In this document: positions 10,305-20,122 of the stretch, one piece after another
How positions within the stretch are numbered: position 1 is the first letter of the stretch
Layout of the letters: each line of letters starts with the position of its first letter
Source: Prorocentrum cordatum
Lineage: Eukaryota; Sar; Dinophyceae; Prorocentrales; Prorocentraceae
Assembly (NCBI GenBank): GCA_963575745.1
Contig: CAUYUJ010021693.1
Location: 13,268-77,267, forward strand
Reading direction: 5' to 3'
DNA length: 64,000 nt
The notes under the pieces: generated by a model
Database searches by the model: none
The model's input: the letters and a program-made list of their open reading frames with translations, nothing else
What the model was told of the DNA's origin: nothing
Program-made: the position numbers and the translations under genes

Positions 10305-10712
10305 TCAGGCCGCCCACGCAGCGCTTGCCGCCCAATCCGATTCAATCCGAATCGCTGGCTCCGCCCCCGAAGACGTAGAGGCGTTAACAACGCCCCCGAG
10401 AGCGGCAATCACGCGGTTCGTCTCAAGGAAATCCGACCTCGCCGACTCGAATACCGACGTTGTTGTTTCCATCTTCTGACTGCACTCCTGGACCTGACAA
10501 CGGAGGCCCACGTGATCCTCTGGGCCCCACTCGCGCATGACGTCCTGCATCTTGACCAGGCACGCACGCGCGGAGCGCAAGTAGCCCGCTGCCATGAAGA
10601 TCATCTCGTCGTCGCCTGTGCCGCTCTCAGGGAGCCCGGGCCCGTCGCCGCGGCTGCGGCTGCGACTCCTGCCGCCCGCTTTCGGGTTCTCGTTTTTGGC
10701 GCAGACCGTCAC
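10305..10712 (-). CDS. Hypothetical 135-residue protein, unit 1
   Basis: The frame has an Arg/Ser-rich N-terminus (SRSRSRG), then an amphipathic region with AAGYLRSARACLVKMQDVM, HVGLRCQVQECSQKMETTTS and ETNRVIAALGGVVNAS. It reads as a plausible helical, soluble protein. I recognise no domain. Upstream on the - strand (10755-10775) CCGTAGCCGTCTTGT resembles the first half of the SL, a weak relic. In unit 2 the same frame ends nine residues earlier because Trp TGG (10332-10334) is TGA. The rest of the sequence is nearly unchanged between copies. Confidence 0.5.
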   Translation of the reverse strand: MTVCAKNENPKAGGRSRSRSRGDGPGLPESGTGDDEMIFMAAGYLRSARACLVKMQDVMREWGPEDHVGLRCQVQECSQKMETTTSVFESARSDFLETNRVIAALGGVVNASTSSGAEPAIRIESDWAASAAWAA

Positions 10713-11101
10713 CGCGGAGGCCGCCGAGCCACGGGGGCGGCCAGAACGACACGGTCAAGGACAAGACGGCTACGGTCACTATCTTCGGCGAAGGTCACCC
10801 ATCGAGCCCCTGGCGCGCGCGCGTTCCCACTTGCGGCGAAGACCACCCGAGACACCCGGAAAGGCCTAGCCAAACTTGAACCAGACTATAAACAAACGGT
10901 GGTAAACGGACGATGGGGCCCGCAGCGCGCCAAGCCGCGCGCTTGCGAAAATAGATCTCATCAGCGCGAACCACGCAGAAACAGCGCAAGGAGCTGGAAG
11001 AGGAGCGGTGATCAAAGGAGCGCTTTGCGCTGCGATTGACACATGGGTGGACATGCATACAGACATAACTATATCTGTATATAGCGCATGCGCTCGATTG
11101 C

Positions 11102-12965
11102 TCAGCGCGCGCTTGGGCGTTTTTCTTTTTCCCCCACGCAGCGCTCAAGCGTTTGAACGTGCTTCAGCTGGCTCGATTGTAGTCCACCCAATAGCAAGCC
11201 CGTGCAGCTCAGCAACCATCCCAACAGCCGGTTAATACCCGAAGACTGCATCAGCTTGCCCGACTGCATCAAGTGGTCCACTGCTGCAGTTGCCTGAATT
11301 GCACGTTCAGGAGGGCCACGAGCTTCCCTGCCTGGTTCCCAGGGCCCACTGCATCCCCAGGTGGAGCGCCAACCACATCCCATCCTGATGCACCCTGGCC
11401 TTCATCCCCCCCTCTAGGGGGGGGAAAGGGGGGGAGGGGTAGGGGCGGGGCGCAGGGGTGAAGATCGCACTTGCGCCTAGGTCCTCGAGCTCAGACATGT
11501 CGCCCTTCAGCGACAGCTTCGCCCTTGACGCCTTGATCTGCATGGCCTCGATCTCGCCCTTCTTGTCTTCGGTTTGACTTACGAACGAGCCACTGGGCCA
11601 GCCTCCTGCTCGCAGGGTTTGCGAGCACACCCTGCAGCGACTTCAGCGCTGGGCCCAGCTTGGCGTAGAGTTTCTCGCATTATACACTCCTTGTCTGGAG
11701 CTCTTTCTCTTCTTGTATTGGCCTTCTCCTTGTTCGCCTTATCCCCATTGGCCTCCTCCTTCGCTTCCTTCTTTGCCCTCTTCGTATTATTTCTAATGTT
11801 CTGGGCCTTCTTACTTGTCTTGACCGAATCTGATGAGGAGAAGCTCGAGCTCGAATCGTCGTCGATTTACCCGCCCTTCTCCTCAGGCTCTTCTGACGTC
11901 TCTGGCTCTTCTGACTCTTATGGCTTGTCGGGAATATTGGCCAGCGGCTTGAACCTTTGCCCGACCGCCAGCTCGCCCCTGGGTGCCCGATTCCCCCTTC
12001 TGCCCTCTTTGCCCGCGCTCGCCTGCGGTCGTCAGGGGAAGCTTGTAGCAATGTCCGGGGACGTCGTGGCGCTGCTTATCAGACTCCCTCGATTTCGCCT
12101 GGATGACATCCGCGCCGTAGCCCCGCTGCTTCCAATGGCCCAGCGGCTGAATCGCGCCACCGTTCTCGAAGTACTCTTCGGCCACCTCGAACTTAGAAAT
12201 AAACGCTTGAGCAGCAGTTGTCACCTCCGCTTGAGCCCCCCCCCCCAGCCATGTCTTGGGAAAACTGCGCCGCGCGGGGCGAATTGTCGTTGAAGCATGT
12301 CGGGATCTCCCCAAAGGCTCAGCGAAGCTTCACCCCCGTGATGTTGCACAGGTTGCATTTGAACGCGCCGTGCCCTCTGCTCCTAATGATGGCCTTGCTG
12401 CACCGCGCTCGGGAGCCGCACGTTTGGCAAAACACCATTGTAGTCTTGATGGATGCGTCATGCGTTGGCCAAAGTGAGACCTCGATGATATCATTGATAT
12501 TGCCCTTGCCCTTGACCCAGGCGCCTCGGGCCCCGTAGCCGCAGGCAACATTGCTGTATCGGTCGCACCGTTGCCCATGTCCGTGTTATTGCCTTTGCCT
12601 TTGCCGCCGCGGCCCTTGCCCTTGGCCTTGCCGTTGTCGCCTGTGTCTTCAGGCTCCGCGGGTTCCGCGGGCTCAGCGGGCTCCGCGGGCCTTCCAGACG
12701 TACGACGCTGAGCAGTTGCCTCCTCGTCTGATGACAAGCAGTCCAGCGTGCGGTCGCCAAGGGGCCCCCCTTCCCTCTGTGGCAAGTCGTGGGCGCCCAG
12801 CGTACACTGAGGGCACTGTACCTCCTCGAGCGTTGCGGAGTCCCCGACCTCCTGGTATTTCTCGATGCAGTACTTGTGGAACTGGTGAGCGCATCCAAGA
12901 TAGATGCCCTCGTCGGTGACGTCCTCGAACCCCGCCTGGCAGATGGCGCAGAGATTGTCTGCCAT
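11102..12965 (-). CDS. RING-H2 / zinc-binding protein gene, several frames, unit 1
   Basis: Starts MADNLCAICQAGFEDV at 12965. A RING-H2 finger follows within the first ~55 residues: CAIC, then C-A-H-x2-H-x3-C and finally CPQC, consistent with an E3 ubiquitin ligase. A Pro/Glu/Ala repeat and a Lys/Gly-rich linker follow. In another frame (about 12540-12321) a second Cys cluster reads CQTCGSRARCSK and then CNLCNITG, ending at TGA 12319-12321. Further downstream are AQAFISKFEVAEEYFENGG, a Lys/Glu-rich helix (KRAKKEAKEEANGDKANKEK) and GEIEAMQIKASRAKLSLKGD. A G11 run at about 12236-12246 coincides with one frame change. All of these are kept in unit 2. I infer one multi-exon gene; exon borders are not determined. 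A relic SL lies 46 nt upstream. Confidence 0.6.
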
Positions 12966-12984
12966 TGCTGAGGGCGCGCTGCGC

Positions 12985-13145
12985 TACCCTACAGCCGCCA
13001 GTAGCGGCCGTTGAGCCGACACGGCTGCAGCGACAGCGCATTGCGCTCACCCTCATTGAGCGCATTACCTTGCATCCTAATATACATACAGACTCTTAGA
13101 GCGCATTGCGCTGCCTTTAGATCGAATTGCGCTGTGTTCTCACGG
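12985..13145 (-). promoter_or_regulatory. 5' leader with SL relic and GCGC palindromes (RING gene)
   Basis: The - strand SL relic is at 13011-13030 (AGCC-GTGTC-GGCTCAA, same spacing as the SL). Beyond it are GCGC palindromes and ATACATACAGA. The whole ~155 bp is nearly the same as 13840-13995, ahead of the neighbouring gene, so the two genes share a duplicated leader and upstream region. Confidence 0.6.
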
Positions 13146-13248
13146 GAAACCATGTTTCCAGCGACGAGAGCGCCGTGTAAACCGTGCTGCCTACCCGCGC
13201 GGGCCGCACCCTGAGTTCGCCGCGGGCTTCCTCTAGGCCAGTAGAGTG

Positions 13249-13803
13249 TCAGCCCAGTAGGCCAAGGGCTTTCTCTGGGCAGTAGCCCAAATTTGTGTGA
13301 CCGATTACTGCGTACCCAAGCCGACTGCACCATATACACACAGTTGGTTGGCTGGATTGATCGCCGAGCACCGAGAAGACGCTATAACCAATGGGCTCGC
13401 TGTCGTAGAACAACTTGCACTGGCAACCGTTCATGAATAAATCGTAAGTGTGCTCCGCCCGCTTCTTCGGCGACTCCGCGGGATCGAACGTCTGCTTGCG
13501 CATCGTGCGCATGCACATGTAGGTATCCGTCGTCGTCTTCCACGGTTTACCACCTTCTCTCAAAGGCTTCTCGATGGATGAAATGCTGGTCTTGTGGTTG
13601 AAATGCCCGTGGCCACGTTTGAACGCCTCCGTTGAACAGATCCCCCAATGCTCGGACCCGGAGCAATCGGGGCAAGAATCCGAAGGCGGCGTCCGCCACT
13701 TGGCCGCCGGTGCTTCCCAATTCCCCCGCAGCAAAGAGTCCCCCGCGTTCGACCCCGCGCCCAACTCCATGGGCGCAATGCCTGAGGACAGCAGCTGCGA
13801 CAT
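13249..13803 (-). CDS. Hypothetical Cys-containing protein (184 aa), unit 1
   Basis: Starts MSQLLSSGIAPMELGAG at 13803. An upstream in-frame ATG at 13905 would read through the SL-relic region and is less likely. Contains CPDCSGSEHWGIC (possible metal site), basic HFNHKT, and a C-terminal part with FMNGCQCKLFYDSEPIGYSVF. No family recognised. Unit 2 differs by a handful of residues. It lies behind the RING gene on the same strand with a shared upstream region, which suggests a duplicated promoter or leader rather than an operon. Confidence 0.6.
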   Translation of the reverse strand: MSQLLSSGIAPMELGAGSNAGDSLLRGNWEAPAAKWRTPPSDSCPDCSGSEHWGICSTEAFKRGHGHFNHKTSISSIEKPLREGGKPWKTTTDTYMCMRTMRKQTFDPAESPKKRAEHTYDLFMNGCQCKLFYDSEPIGYSVFSVLGDQSSQPTVCIWCSRLGYAVIGHTNLGYCPEKALGLLG

Positions 13804-13839
13804 CCTGTCACAGCAGCTGAGAGCGCGCCGCGCTATCCG

Positions 13840-13995
13840 AAAGCCGCCAGCAGCGGCCGTTGAGCCGACACGGCTGCAGCGACAGCGCATTGCGCTCACC
13901 CTCACTGAGCGCTTTGCGCTGCATCCTAATATACATACAGACGCTTAGGGCGCGTTGCGCTGCCTTTAGAGCGCATTGCGCTGTATTATCATTGG
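13840..13995 (-). promoter_or_regulatory. 5' leader with SL relic and GCGC palindromes (gene at 13249)
   Basis: The SL relic is at 13860-13879 on the - strand, followed upstream by AGCGCATTGCGCT, GAGCGCTTTGCGCTGC and AGAGCGCATTGCGCTG. Near-identical to 12985-13145. Confidence 0.6.
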
Positions 13996-14346
13996 GTTGC
14001 CTTGAACGCGCATTGCGCTGTATTCTCATTGGTTGACCTTCATGCATCACGCCTGCATGCTTCGAAAACGGAGCCATCCCCGCGGAATCCCCGAAGTAGT
14101 TGCTCTAGGCGCCCGGGATGATTCCAGATGGCGGAGGCAGAAAAAGGGGCGATGATGCGCGACGTTGCGCGGCCACCACCACAAGTGACAACGATTGTCC
14201 GTGACACTGCGCGGCCACCACCAGACTGTGAAACGGTGAGGACAGCAGTAGTTTATTTTTTATAGTCATGTCGTTATATTTATGCACGCCATCAGAGAGA
14301 AGCGCATTGGCCTGGAGCCCCCCCCCGCGCCGTTCTTATTTATTGT

Positions 14347-14368
14347 CCGTAGCCATCTAGGCTCGAAG
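14347..14368 (+). other. Relic spliced leader
   Basis: CCGTAGCCATCTAGGCTCGAAG matches the SL except for two substitutions and one inserted base. It lies 54 nt upstream of the ATG at 14422. The same relic is at 27924-27945 in unit 2. Confidence 0.7.
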
Positions 14369-14421
14369 ACGCACCGAGCGACCCGACGCTTGCCCCCCCC
14401 CCGACGCTCGGCCCGACGACC

Positions 14422-14791
14422 ATGCCCAACGGCAGCCCGACCTGCAAGGACGTGGGCCTCGACGGACGATGGTTGGCCAGGGGCGCTGGTCGCCCTCGAG
14501 TGGCACGCGCGCGACGGCAATGTCGGGGAGACGTGGAAGTGGACACCGCCACCCGCACCAGGGCCAAAGCGCAAGGCGCTCAGGAAGCAGAACGAGCTGG
14601 CAAAGCGGCGGGACACGGCATTCGAGAGGGCGGGAATCCCCGCCATCGGCCCCGAGGAGGAGCAGGGCAGCGAGCAGGTCAAGGGCAAGGGTAAGATCAG
14701 GCGCAAGCCAGCCAAGAGCCAGCAGAGCCAGCGCAAGGCCAAGGCCAAGGCCAAAGCCAAGTCCAAGGGCAAGGTACGCGGCGGCAACTGA
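14422..14791 (+). CDS. Lys-rich basic protein, unit 1
   Basis: The first ATG after the SL relic gives MPNGSPTCKDVGLDGRW. The convincing part then lies in a second frame: ALEWHARDGNVGETWKW, PKRKALRKQNELAKRRDTAF and a C-terminal tail of repeated Lys-Ala-Lys (KAKAKAKAKSKGKVRGGN). The frame changes between about 14470 and 14500, by a short intron or a frameshift. An alternative is the continuous second frame from an ATG at 14282. The basic tail suggests nucleic-acid binding or nucleolar location, which is inference only. Unit 2 changes one His to Asn. Confidence 0.5.
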
Positions 14792-15285
14792 GTGGGGAGA
14801 GCTCATGTGCCATTCAATTTTAGCAAGGTCATGACGGTGGGCGGCTAGCATCACGGAAAGACCACAAGTTCTCGAGCGCATGACCCAGGCGGCGGTGAAA
14901 CGGATTTCGCTGAGACTCATGGGGGGGACGGGCCGGGGCAATTGCCAGTCAGACTGCCCCCCTGAGTGCGGACTGGGATGCGAATTAAGGGGCCCTCACT
15001 GCCAGTGCGGCACACCTTGGCATGGGAAATGTCTTGGAGTTTCCCTTGGGGCTCAGTTGGCCCCGCGATCACTGCGGCGCGCATTGCGCAGAAATCCACC
15101 GCATCCGTCGTCGTCGTTCGTCTTCGCCGTCGTCGCCACCCAGAAGCGCGCGGCGCTCATTCTCCTCACCTCCAAGCGCTTGCCGCCCTCACCCACCTCC
15201 CCCGCATTCTACCTCACCCATGCGCGCTGCGCAGCAAGAGTGCGTTGCAATATAAATGGCGAGGGTAGGATGGACGAGGGCAGCT
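14792..15285. other. No supported gene
   Basis: Spacer between the Lys-rich gene and the minisatellite. It contains a few isolated GCGC palindromes (for example CGCGCATTGCGCAG at 15075). Nothing else is supported. Confidence 0.45.
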
Positions 15286-15735
15286 GTAACCGCCCGACCG
15301 CCCGACCGCCCGACCACGCCCCGATAGCACCTCGACCGCCCCGAGAACACCCCGACAACATCCCGAGAACACCCCGCGAGACCGTCCGATAACACCCCGA
15401 CAACACCTCGATAGCACCCCGAGAACACCCCTATAACACTCGATAGCAATGTTATCGACATGTTACCGAGGTGCTCTCGAAGTGTTATCGAGTGTTGTCA
15501 AGCGTCCTCGAGCTCGACAACACTCGATAACATCCCGATAGCCATGCTATCGGGTTTTATCGAGCTCGATAACACTCGATAGCAATGTTATAGACATGGT
15601 ATCGAGGTGCTATCGAGTGCGATCGAGTGTTATCGAGCTCGATAAGACCTCGATAACCTTTCTATAACAGTGCTATCGTGTGTTATCGGGGTGATATCGA
15701 GGTGTTGTCGGGGTGTTATCGGGCGGTCGCGCTTT
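15286..15735. repeat. Inverted 11-bp minisatellite (CCCGATAACAC type)
   Basis: The left half (15286-15445) is ~11-bp units such as CCCGAGAACAC and CCCGACAACAT. The right half (15460-15735) is the complement (GTGTTATCGAG and GTGTTGTCGGG). The outermost parts mirror each other, so the block could fold into a ~450-bp imperfect hairpin. Inner units carry CTCGATAACACTCGATAG. Confidence 0.85.
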
Positions 15736-15742
15736 CGTGCGT

Positions 15743-16831
15743 TTAGCGTCCAAGCTGTCGCTGAGCTGTCGCTGCGCTGCCACTGCGCTGCCGCAGAAGC
15801 GCGCGGGCACTTATACCACGCGGCCGTCGCATCAGAGGCCGCTGCTGCGCAGCTGTCGCATCAGAGGCCCCGCGGGAGGCCGTCCGCGAAATTCTGCATG
15901 GCCCGGTCAACGACGTCTCTCGAAGCGCAAACGACATTGCACTCGGCCCTGAACGTGTTCGCGACCCCCTCGGCTGCTGGCAGCGCTGACACGCTTCGGC
16001 CGCTCGGCCCATGCTTCCGCGCAGCTCAAACAGCATGTTCGTCTCCACCTTGGCCGCAGTCCTCAGCCCCCGAGCACCGATGATGGGTTGCAGCGCTCCG
16101 TCATCTCGGCCGACCTGCAGGCCCGGAACGGAGTTGTTTCTCATTGTCTCGACGGCACTGGCTATCTCACCGACCGCAGCGGTCAGCCGCTGGATCTGGT
16201 CGTTCATCCCGTCATGATCCGTGCTCTTGTCCTTGTCCTTGTAGCCCTTGCCGAAGCCTTCGCCCTTGTCCTTGTCCTTGCCCCCGCCCCGAAACCCTTG
16301 GGGATGATCGCTGGCCATGCTGCTTGACCTGCGCCGACCTGGGGACCTGGGGATCTGCTGCCCCTCACGCCCTGGGGACCTGCTTCTTGACGGCGGGGGG
16401 AAGGTCTGGCGGCCTTGGGACAGGGATGGCCTTCTCACGCTGATCTCTGCATGCCTCTCTGTCAGCCTCTCTGTCATTGTAGTTCTCAAACTCCATATCT
16501 GGCTCCACCTCATCCAGGACCTGGCTCGCCAATTCGACGGAATGTTCTGGAGAGTACGATGCATCAAGTGATGCTTGACGTAGCACAGCACCTGACCTCG
16601 ACTCTCTCACGACCAAGCTTTCGCCTTGCTCCACGAAGCTTCCCTGCATTCATCAGGCCTCGGGTACGCAACGACTCTCCACCAAGGACGCACGCCCCCA
16701 GTGCCGTCGTCTTCACGGTTCAACCAGCAATTCTCAGCATTCGTCTCGGGGGCCCCGGCTGCCGCTCGAGCGGCGCAAACTTCTACCCCTGCGGGCGGGT
16801 TGCTTGAAGCCTTCAAACGGCTAAAGCGCAA
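15743..16831 (-). CDS. Charged, Ser/Arg- and Lys/Asp-rich protein, several frames, unit 1
   Basis: Blocks on the - strand: MQGSFVEQGESLVVRESRSG from 16649, with VELASQVLDEVEPDMEF and READREACRDQREK; an SR-like segment (SRSRSPGREG, SPGRRRSSS); then MASDHPQGFRGGGKDKDKGE from 16318 with KGYKDKDKSTDHDG and the helical RLTAAVGEIASAVETM. The reading frame shifts between blocks, so introns are likely. A relic SL candidate (AGCC, seven bases, GGCTTCAAG) lies at 16803-16825. Unit 2 has one extra base near 30118 that shifts the frame after YSPEH. No known family recognised. Confidence 0.5.
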
Positions 16832-16889
16832 AGCGCTTCGGGAGGCGCAGCGTAAATCGCTTCGGGCGGCGCAAGTTGTTTCGGGCTTG

Positions 16890-16892
16890 CGG

Positions 16893-16928
<36 letters not shown>
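16890..16928. repeat. (AT)n microsatellite, unit 1
   Basis: Uninterrupted alternating AT of about 36 nt. The unit 2 counterpart (30471-30496) is about 8 nt shorter, so it distinguishes the copies. Confidence 0.95.
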
Positions 16929-16930
<2 letters not shown>

Positions 16931-17234
16931 GGCAAGGTAAATAATACGTTGGCAACAGAATTCATATGCGGCGCGGAGCGCTGCCTGGTCTAAATGGCAA
17001 CCACAGTCTAACGCACAGGCTGTTTCAGCCCCTGCCCCACAAGCGCACTGCGCTGCCGCAAGACTAGGCCACCCCCAAGCGCACTAACCCCCAAGCGCAC
17101 TGCGTTGCAGCAAGGCTAGGCCACCCTCTCAAAGCACCGCGCCGCCCAGCAAGGCCATGGGCCACCCCCAAGCGCACTGCGCTCGCTGCACAGCAAGCAC
17201 TGTCACCACGCGCGCTCGCGCTGTTAGTTTCTTT
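16929..17234. repeat. GCGC-palindrome cluster ahead of gene 17321
   Basis: Several AAGCGCACTGCGCT-type palindromes with a repeated AAGGCTAGGCCACCC spacer (17030-17180). The spacer plus palindrome is a short direct repeat of about 60 nt. Confidence 0.7.
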
Positions 17235-17257
17235 CCGTATAGCCTTTTTGGTACAAG
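17235..17257 (+). other. Relic spliced leader
   Basis: CCGTATAGCCTTTTTGGTAC followed by AAG. Compared with the SL it has two inserted bases after CCGTA and two changes in the 3' half. It lies about 64 nt upstream of the ATG at 17321. The same relic is at about 30805 in unit 2. Confidence 0.65.
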
Positions 17258-17320
17258 GATCGCAGCGCGATGCGCTTCGTTACAATATCTATCGCTCGTC
17301 CTTGCCATATCGCTTAGCGG

Positions 17321-17951
17321 ATGGCCGATGCCGCTGATCAGCGCGGGACTCGACTCGTCGCGAAGGTCGTTGCGCAGAAGCAGACCATCAAGGGGCTGAA
17401 GGCCACGATCAGAAGGCAGGGGCGCCTGATCAATCGCATCGCGGACATGGCCAGGGGGCACAGGGCCGCGGAACGGCATAGGGCAGGGGCCGGCGCTCTG
17501 CAGCGGCAGCGGCAGCGGGCAGAGGCCAACGCTCTGCAGCAGGAGCGGCAGTGGCAGGAGGCGCGGCGGCAGGAGTACCTAAGGATGAGGATGGCTGAGC
17601 AGAGACAATGGGCCGCAGAGGCGCGCGAGAGGAGCGAGGCGCCTCCTTTTCGCAATTGCGGGGCGACCGATGAACCGACTGTTGTTCCCGACCTCAATCA
17701 GGCGACTGCTGCGAGCGATGGCGACCGCAAAGGAGATGGCGACCGTCAAGGAGACGGCGACGGCCAAGCCGATGAGGCGCTTGATGCAGGCGATGGCGAC
17801 CGTCAAGGATGCGATCTCGATCTACACCTCTGAGTTGGCCGTCGCGGCGGCGCCGATGACGACGCAAAGTCGACGAGGGCGAGGACGACGGCGGCGACGA
17901 AAACACGACGAGGACGGTGACGACAGCGACGACGACGACGCTGAATGTTAA
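17321..17951 (+). CDS. Arg/Gln-rich coiled-coil protein with acidic tail, unit 1
   Basis: The ATG at 17321 begins MADAADQRGTRLVAKVVAQK. Residues ~20-110 are a strong coiled-coil candidate (QKQTIKGLKATIRR, RQRQRAEANALQQERQWQEA, RRQEYLRMRMAEQRQW). This frame stops at 17831-17833 after Gly/Asp-rich repeats. An overlapping frame (17670-17951) carries MATAKEMATVKETATAKPM, RRGRGRRRRRKHDED and an acidic DDSDDDDAEC end that looks like the authentic C-terminus. A frame change between about 17670 and 17740 is therefore likely. Conserved in unit 2. Confidence 0.6.
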
Positions 17952-18059
17952 AATTTGAATGGTCTACATATAGTGCCGTGGCCTCCCGAGCGGACGGCTG
18001 GCGGTTGCGTCGCGGCATAGACCTCGCGGCTCCGTCCCGGCCAGGGACGCCTCGTTGGA

Positions 18060-18345
18060 GCACAGCGCTACGCGCTTGAAAAACATATTGTCTGACGCAG
18101 CGCTATGCGCTTTAAATGCACAGCGCTATGCGCCTCAAATGTATGGTCTGGAATCTAGAGTGCAGGCGCAGCGCTATGCGCTGAAAATGCACAGTCTGGC
18201 GTTGCGCCATGCGCTTAATATGCACAGCGCTATGCGCTTCAACTGTATGCTCTGGAATCTGGGGATCGGGCGCAGCGCTATGTGCTTAACATGTATAGTC
18301 TGAAATCTGGGGCAGTGCGACAGCGCAGCGCGCTTTAGTGATCCT
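18060..18345 (+). repeat. AGCGCTATGCGCTT palindrome cluster
   Basis: Eight or more AGCGCTATGCGCT-type palindromes alternate with CTGGAATCTGGGG/TATAGTCTGAAATCTGGGG-like words and TGCACAG. It lies between the 3' ends of two convergent genes. Confidence 0.8.
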
Positions 18346-18353
18346 TTGTTTTT

Positions 18354-19684
18354 TCACAGCGGCAATGCGCTAACGGCCCGATTCGCGGGCAAGAGTAACG
18401 GCCCGATTCGCGGGCAAGAGCGATTATACAGTTCATCAGGTGGCTGCTCTATTTCTTCCAGCTGGACTTCCAGCCGCTCGCTTTGCCGCCATGCTCCTCC
18501 TCCCAGTCTCCACTGCGCGTTCCACTCGGTCTCTCCATCCGACTGCACAGGGCCCCCGGCGTGGCCAGTGCCGCTCGATGCCGCCGTCGCCGCATTGCTG
18601 CCCAGCTGGAGATGTTGGAGCTTTTCCAGGACGGACCCCAGCTTGTCCATGACGGACTCCAGCTTTTCCAGTTGTTCATTTTTCTTCTTCTTCTTCAAGA
18701 CCTGGTCCATCTTCACCTCCGGCTCGTCCAGTTTTGCCGTCTTCTGCAAGACCTGGTCCAGCTTCTTATCTAGCTCGCGCACTAGTGCCGCCTGGACCCC
18801 GACATGGCCCATGCCATTCACCATGGCAAGAGCCTTGGGGTCATTCAAAGCCTCGTCCACCTTCTTCAGCACGAGGTCCGTTTTCTCCTCGTTATGGATG
18901 AAACTGGCGAGTAAGCTCTTCATCGCGTCACCATTCTGCGCAACCATCGCGCTCACAGCAAACATGAGGTCCACGTTGTCGATCGGCCCCGCCGCCGCCG
19001 CCGCCGCGCTCAAGCCAAAGGACGCCCCCGATGGGGCGCCTAGCTTGGGCCCCCCCGCTGCGGCATTATAGGTGGGCCATGCATCTCCTGGTGGCGACCC
19101 TGAGGAAGGACGGCCGCTGCGAGCCCCCCGCTTCTTTTTGCCGCCTCTGCTGAGGCGTCGGCCGCTGGGGCTGCTGCTGCCGCCGCCCCCGCTGCCGCCG
19201 CTCCCGCCACCGCCGCCCCCGCTGCCGCCACCACCGCCGCCGCGTTGGCCGGCGCCTCCTCCGTCGGCGCTGCGCCGCCCCACCCTGCGCCACCGAGACC
19301 ACCATCATCGGTGGGAGTCGGCCCCCCATACTTGTCGGACCATTGCAACTTTCTCGATGACGACCTGTAACATTGTTCCAGCCCTCTTGATGTTTTCTCG
19401 GCACTGCCATTCTCTTTTTTCCAATGTTGCCTTCCTTGGTGCTCAACAGACTCTAAGTGCTCATTGGTAACCGTCTTGCAATTGCCTCTCTTCCTCGCGC
19501 ACAGCGCGCGCGCCCAACGTGCCGAAACAGAACCCGAGCTGGCCACGCGCATGCGCCACGGCGCGCTTCGCTTCGAGCCATCTTTGCACACCAATATCTC
19601 AGGGCAGTCCGCCTCCGATACCTCATAGTACTCCCCGCCCCATGCCTGAACTCCAGTCGGCCCACTAGCGGCAGCGGTCACCAT
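18354..19684 (-). CDS. Ala/Gly-rich coiled-coil protein, unit 1 (open copy)
   Basis: The first block starts MVTAAASGPTGVQAWGGEYY at 19684 with CPEILVCKDGSKRSAPWRMR. A second frame (19283-18354) carries a Gly-rich linker, basic KKKRGARSGRPSSG, then PIDNVDLMFAVSAMVAQNGD, KSLLASFIHNEEKTDLVLKK and a long coiled coil (DKKLDQVLQKTAKLDEPEVK, KKKKKNEQLEKLESVMDKLG). Probably two or more exons of one gene. Glu GAA at 18675-18677 is TAA in unit 2. A possible SL relic lies upstream on the - strand at 19732-19753 (GCAACCTAGGCTCGAG). No family recognised. Confidence 0.55.
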
Positions 19685-19827
19685 CGCTGGCTGGTTCTGC
19701 TTCGCCGGGCGAATCTTCGCGGCCCCAAATGCTCGAGCCTAGGTTGCCGAAGGGAGCGCGGGGAGGTTCACGTATGAAACAGCTCAGCCTGGGCCCTTCT
19801 CAGGGCGGTGGTTCGGGGGGAGGAGGA

Positions 19828-19885
19828 GATCATCATCACCATCGTCATCATTATCGTCATCATCATCATCACCACCACCGCCACT
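19828..19885 (+). repeat. (CAT)n/(CAC)n microsatellite
   Basis: Imperfect CAT/CGT/CAC triplets giving a His run in one frame. It sits just upstream of the double SL relic. Confidence 0.85.
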
Positions 19886-20048
19886 CATTCATTCACTCAC
19901 TACACAGCCATGCGTGCATCGCGAGGAAGTCTCAGGCGGGAGACCCCCCCTTATGGGACGCGCGGGCCATGTTATTAATCTCGCGAATTATCCTTCCAAG
20001 CGCAGCGCGCTGCACCTACTCGTGGGTAACATTGCATTTCTTTCGTGA

Positions 20049-20089
20049 CCGTCGCGTTTGGCTCAGCCCGTCGACCGCGATTGGCTCAG
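20049..20089 (+). other. Two tandem relic spliced leaders
   Basis: CCGTCGCGTTTGGCTCAG (20049-20066) is followed at once by CCGTCGACCGCGATTGGCTC ending in AG. Tandem relics are expected when an mRNA carrying an old SL is trans-spliced again and retroposed again. Unit 2 has the same pair from 33607. Confidence 0.6.
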
Positions 20090-20122
20090 CACGCGGCCTC
20101 GGCAGCGACCTTCGCTGCAGCG

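Noticed and set aside
11574-12293. Plus-strand ORF with hydrophobic run (LVLAFSLFALSPLASSFASF) as a membrane protein
   Set aside because: It is the antisense of the Lys/Glu-rich helix of the minus-strand RING gene; Lys/Glu codons read backwards give Leu/Phe/Ser.
15189-15461. Frames with GVFSGCYRGVVGVLSDGL-like repeats
   Set aside because: Direct translation of the 11-bp minisatellite; period 11 rotates the frame, so no coding repeat is kept.
15286-15735. CRISPR-like array
   Set aside because: Units are ~11 bp and degenerate with no spacers. Tandem minisatellite in a eukaryote.
18346-19071. Plus-strand 241-residue Ser/Phe-rich ORF
   Set aside because: Antisense of the coiled-coil gene on the - strand, which has coherent heptads.
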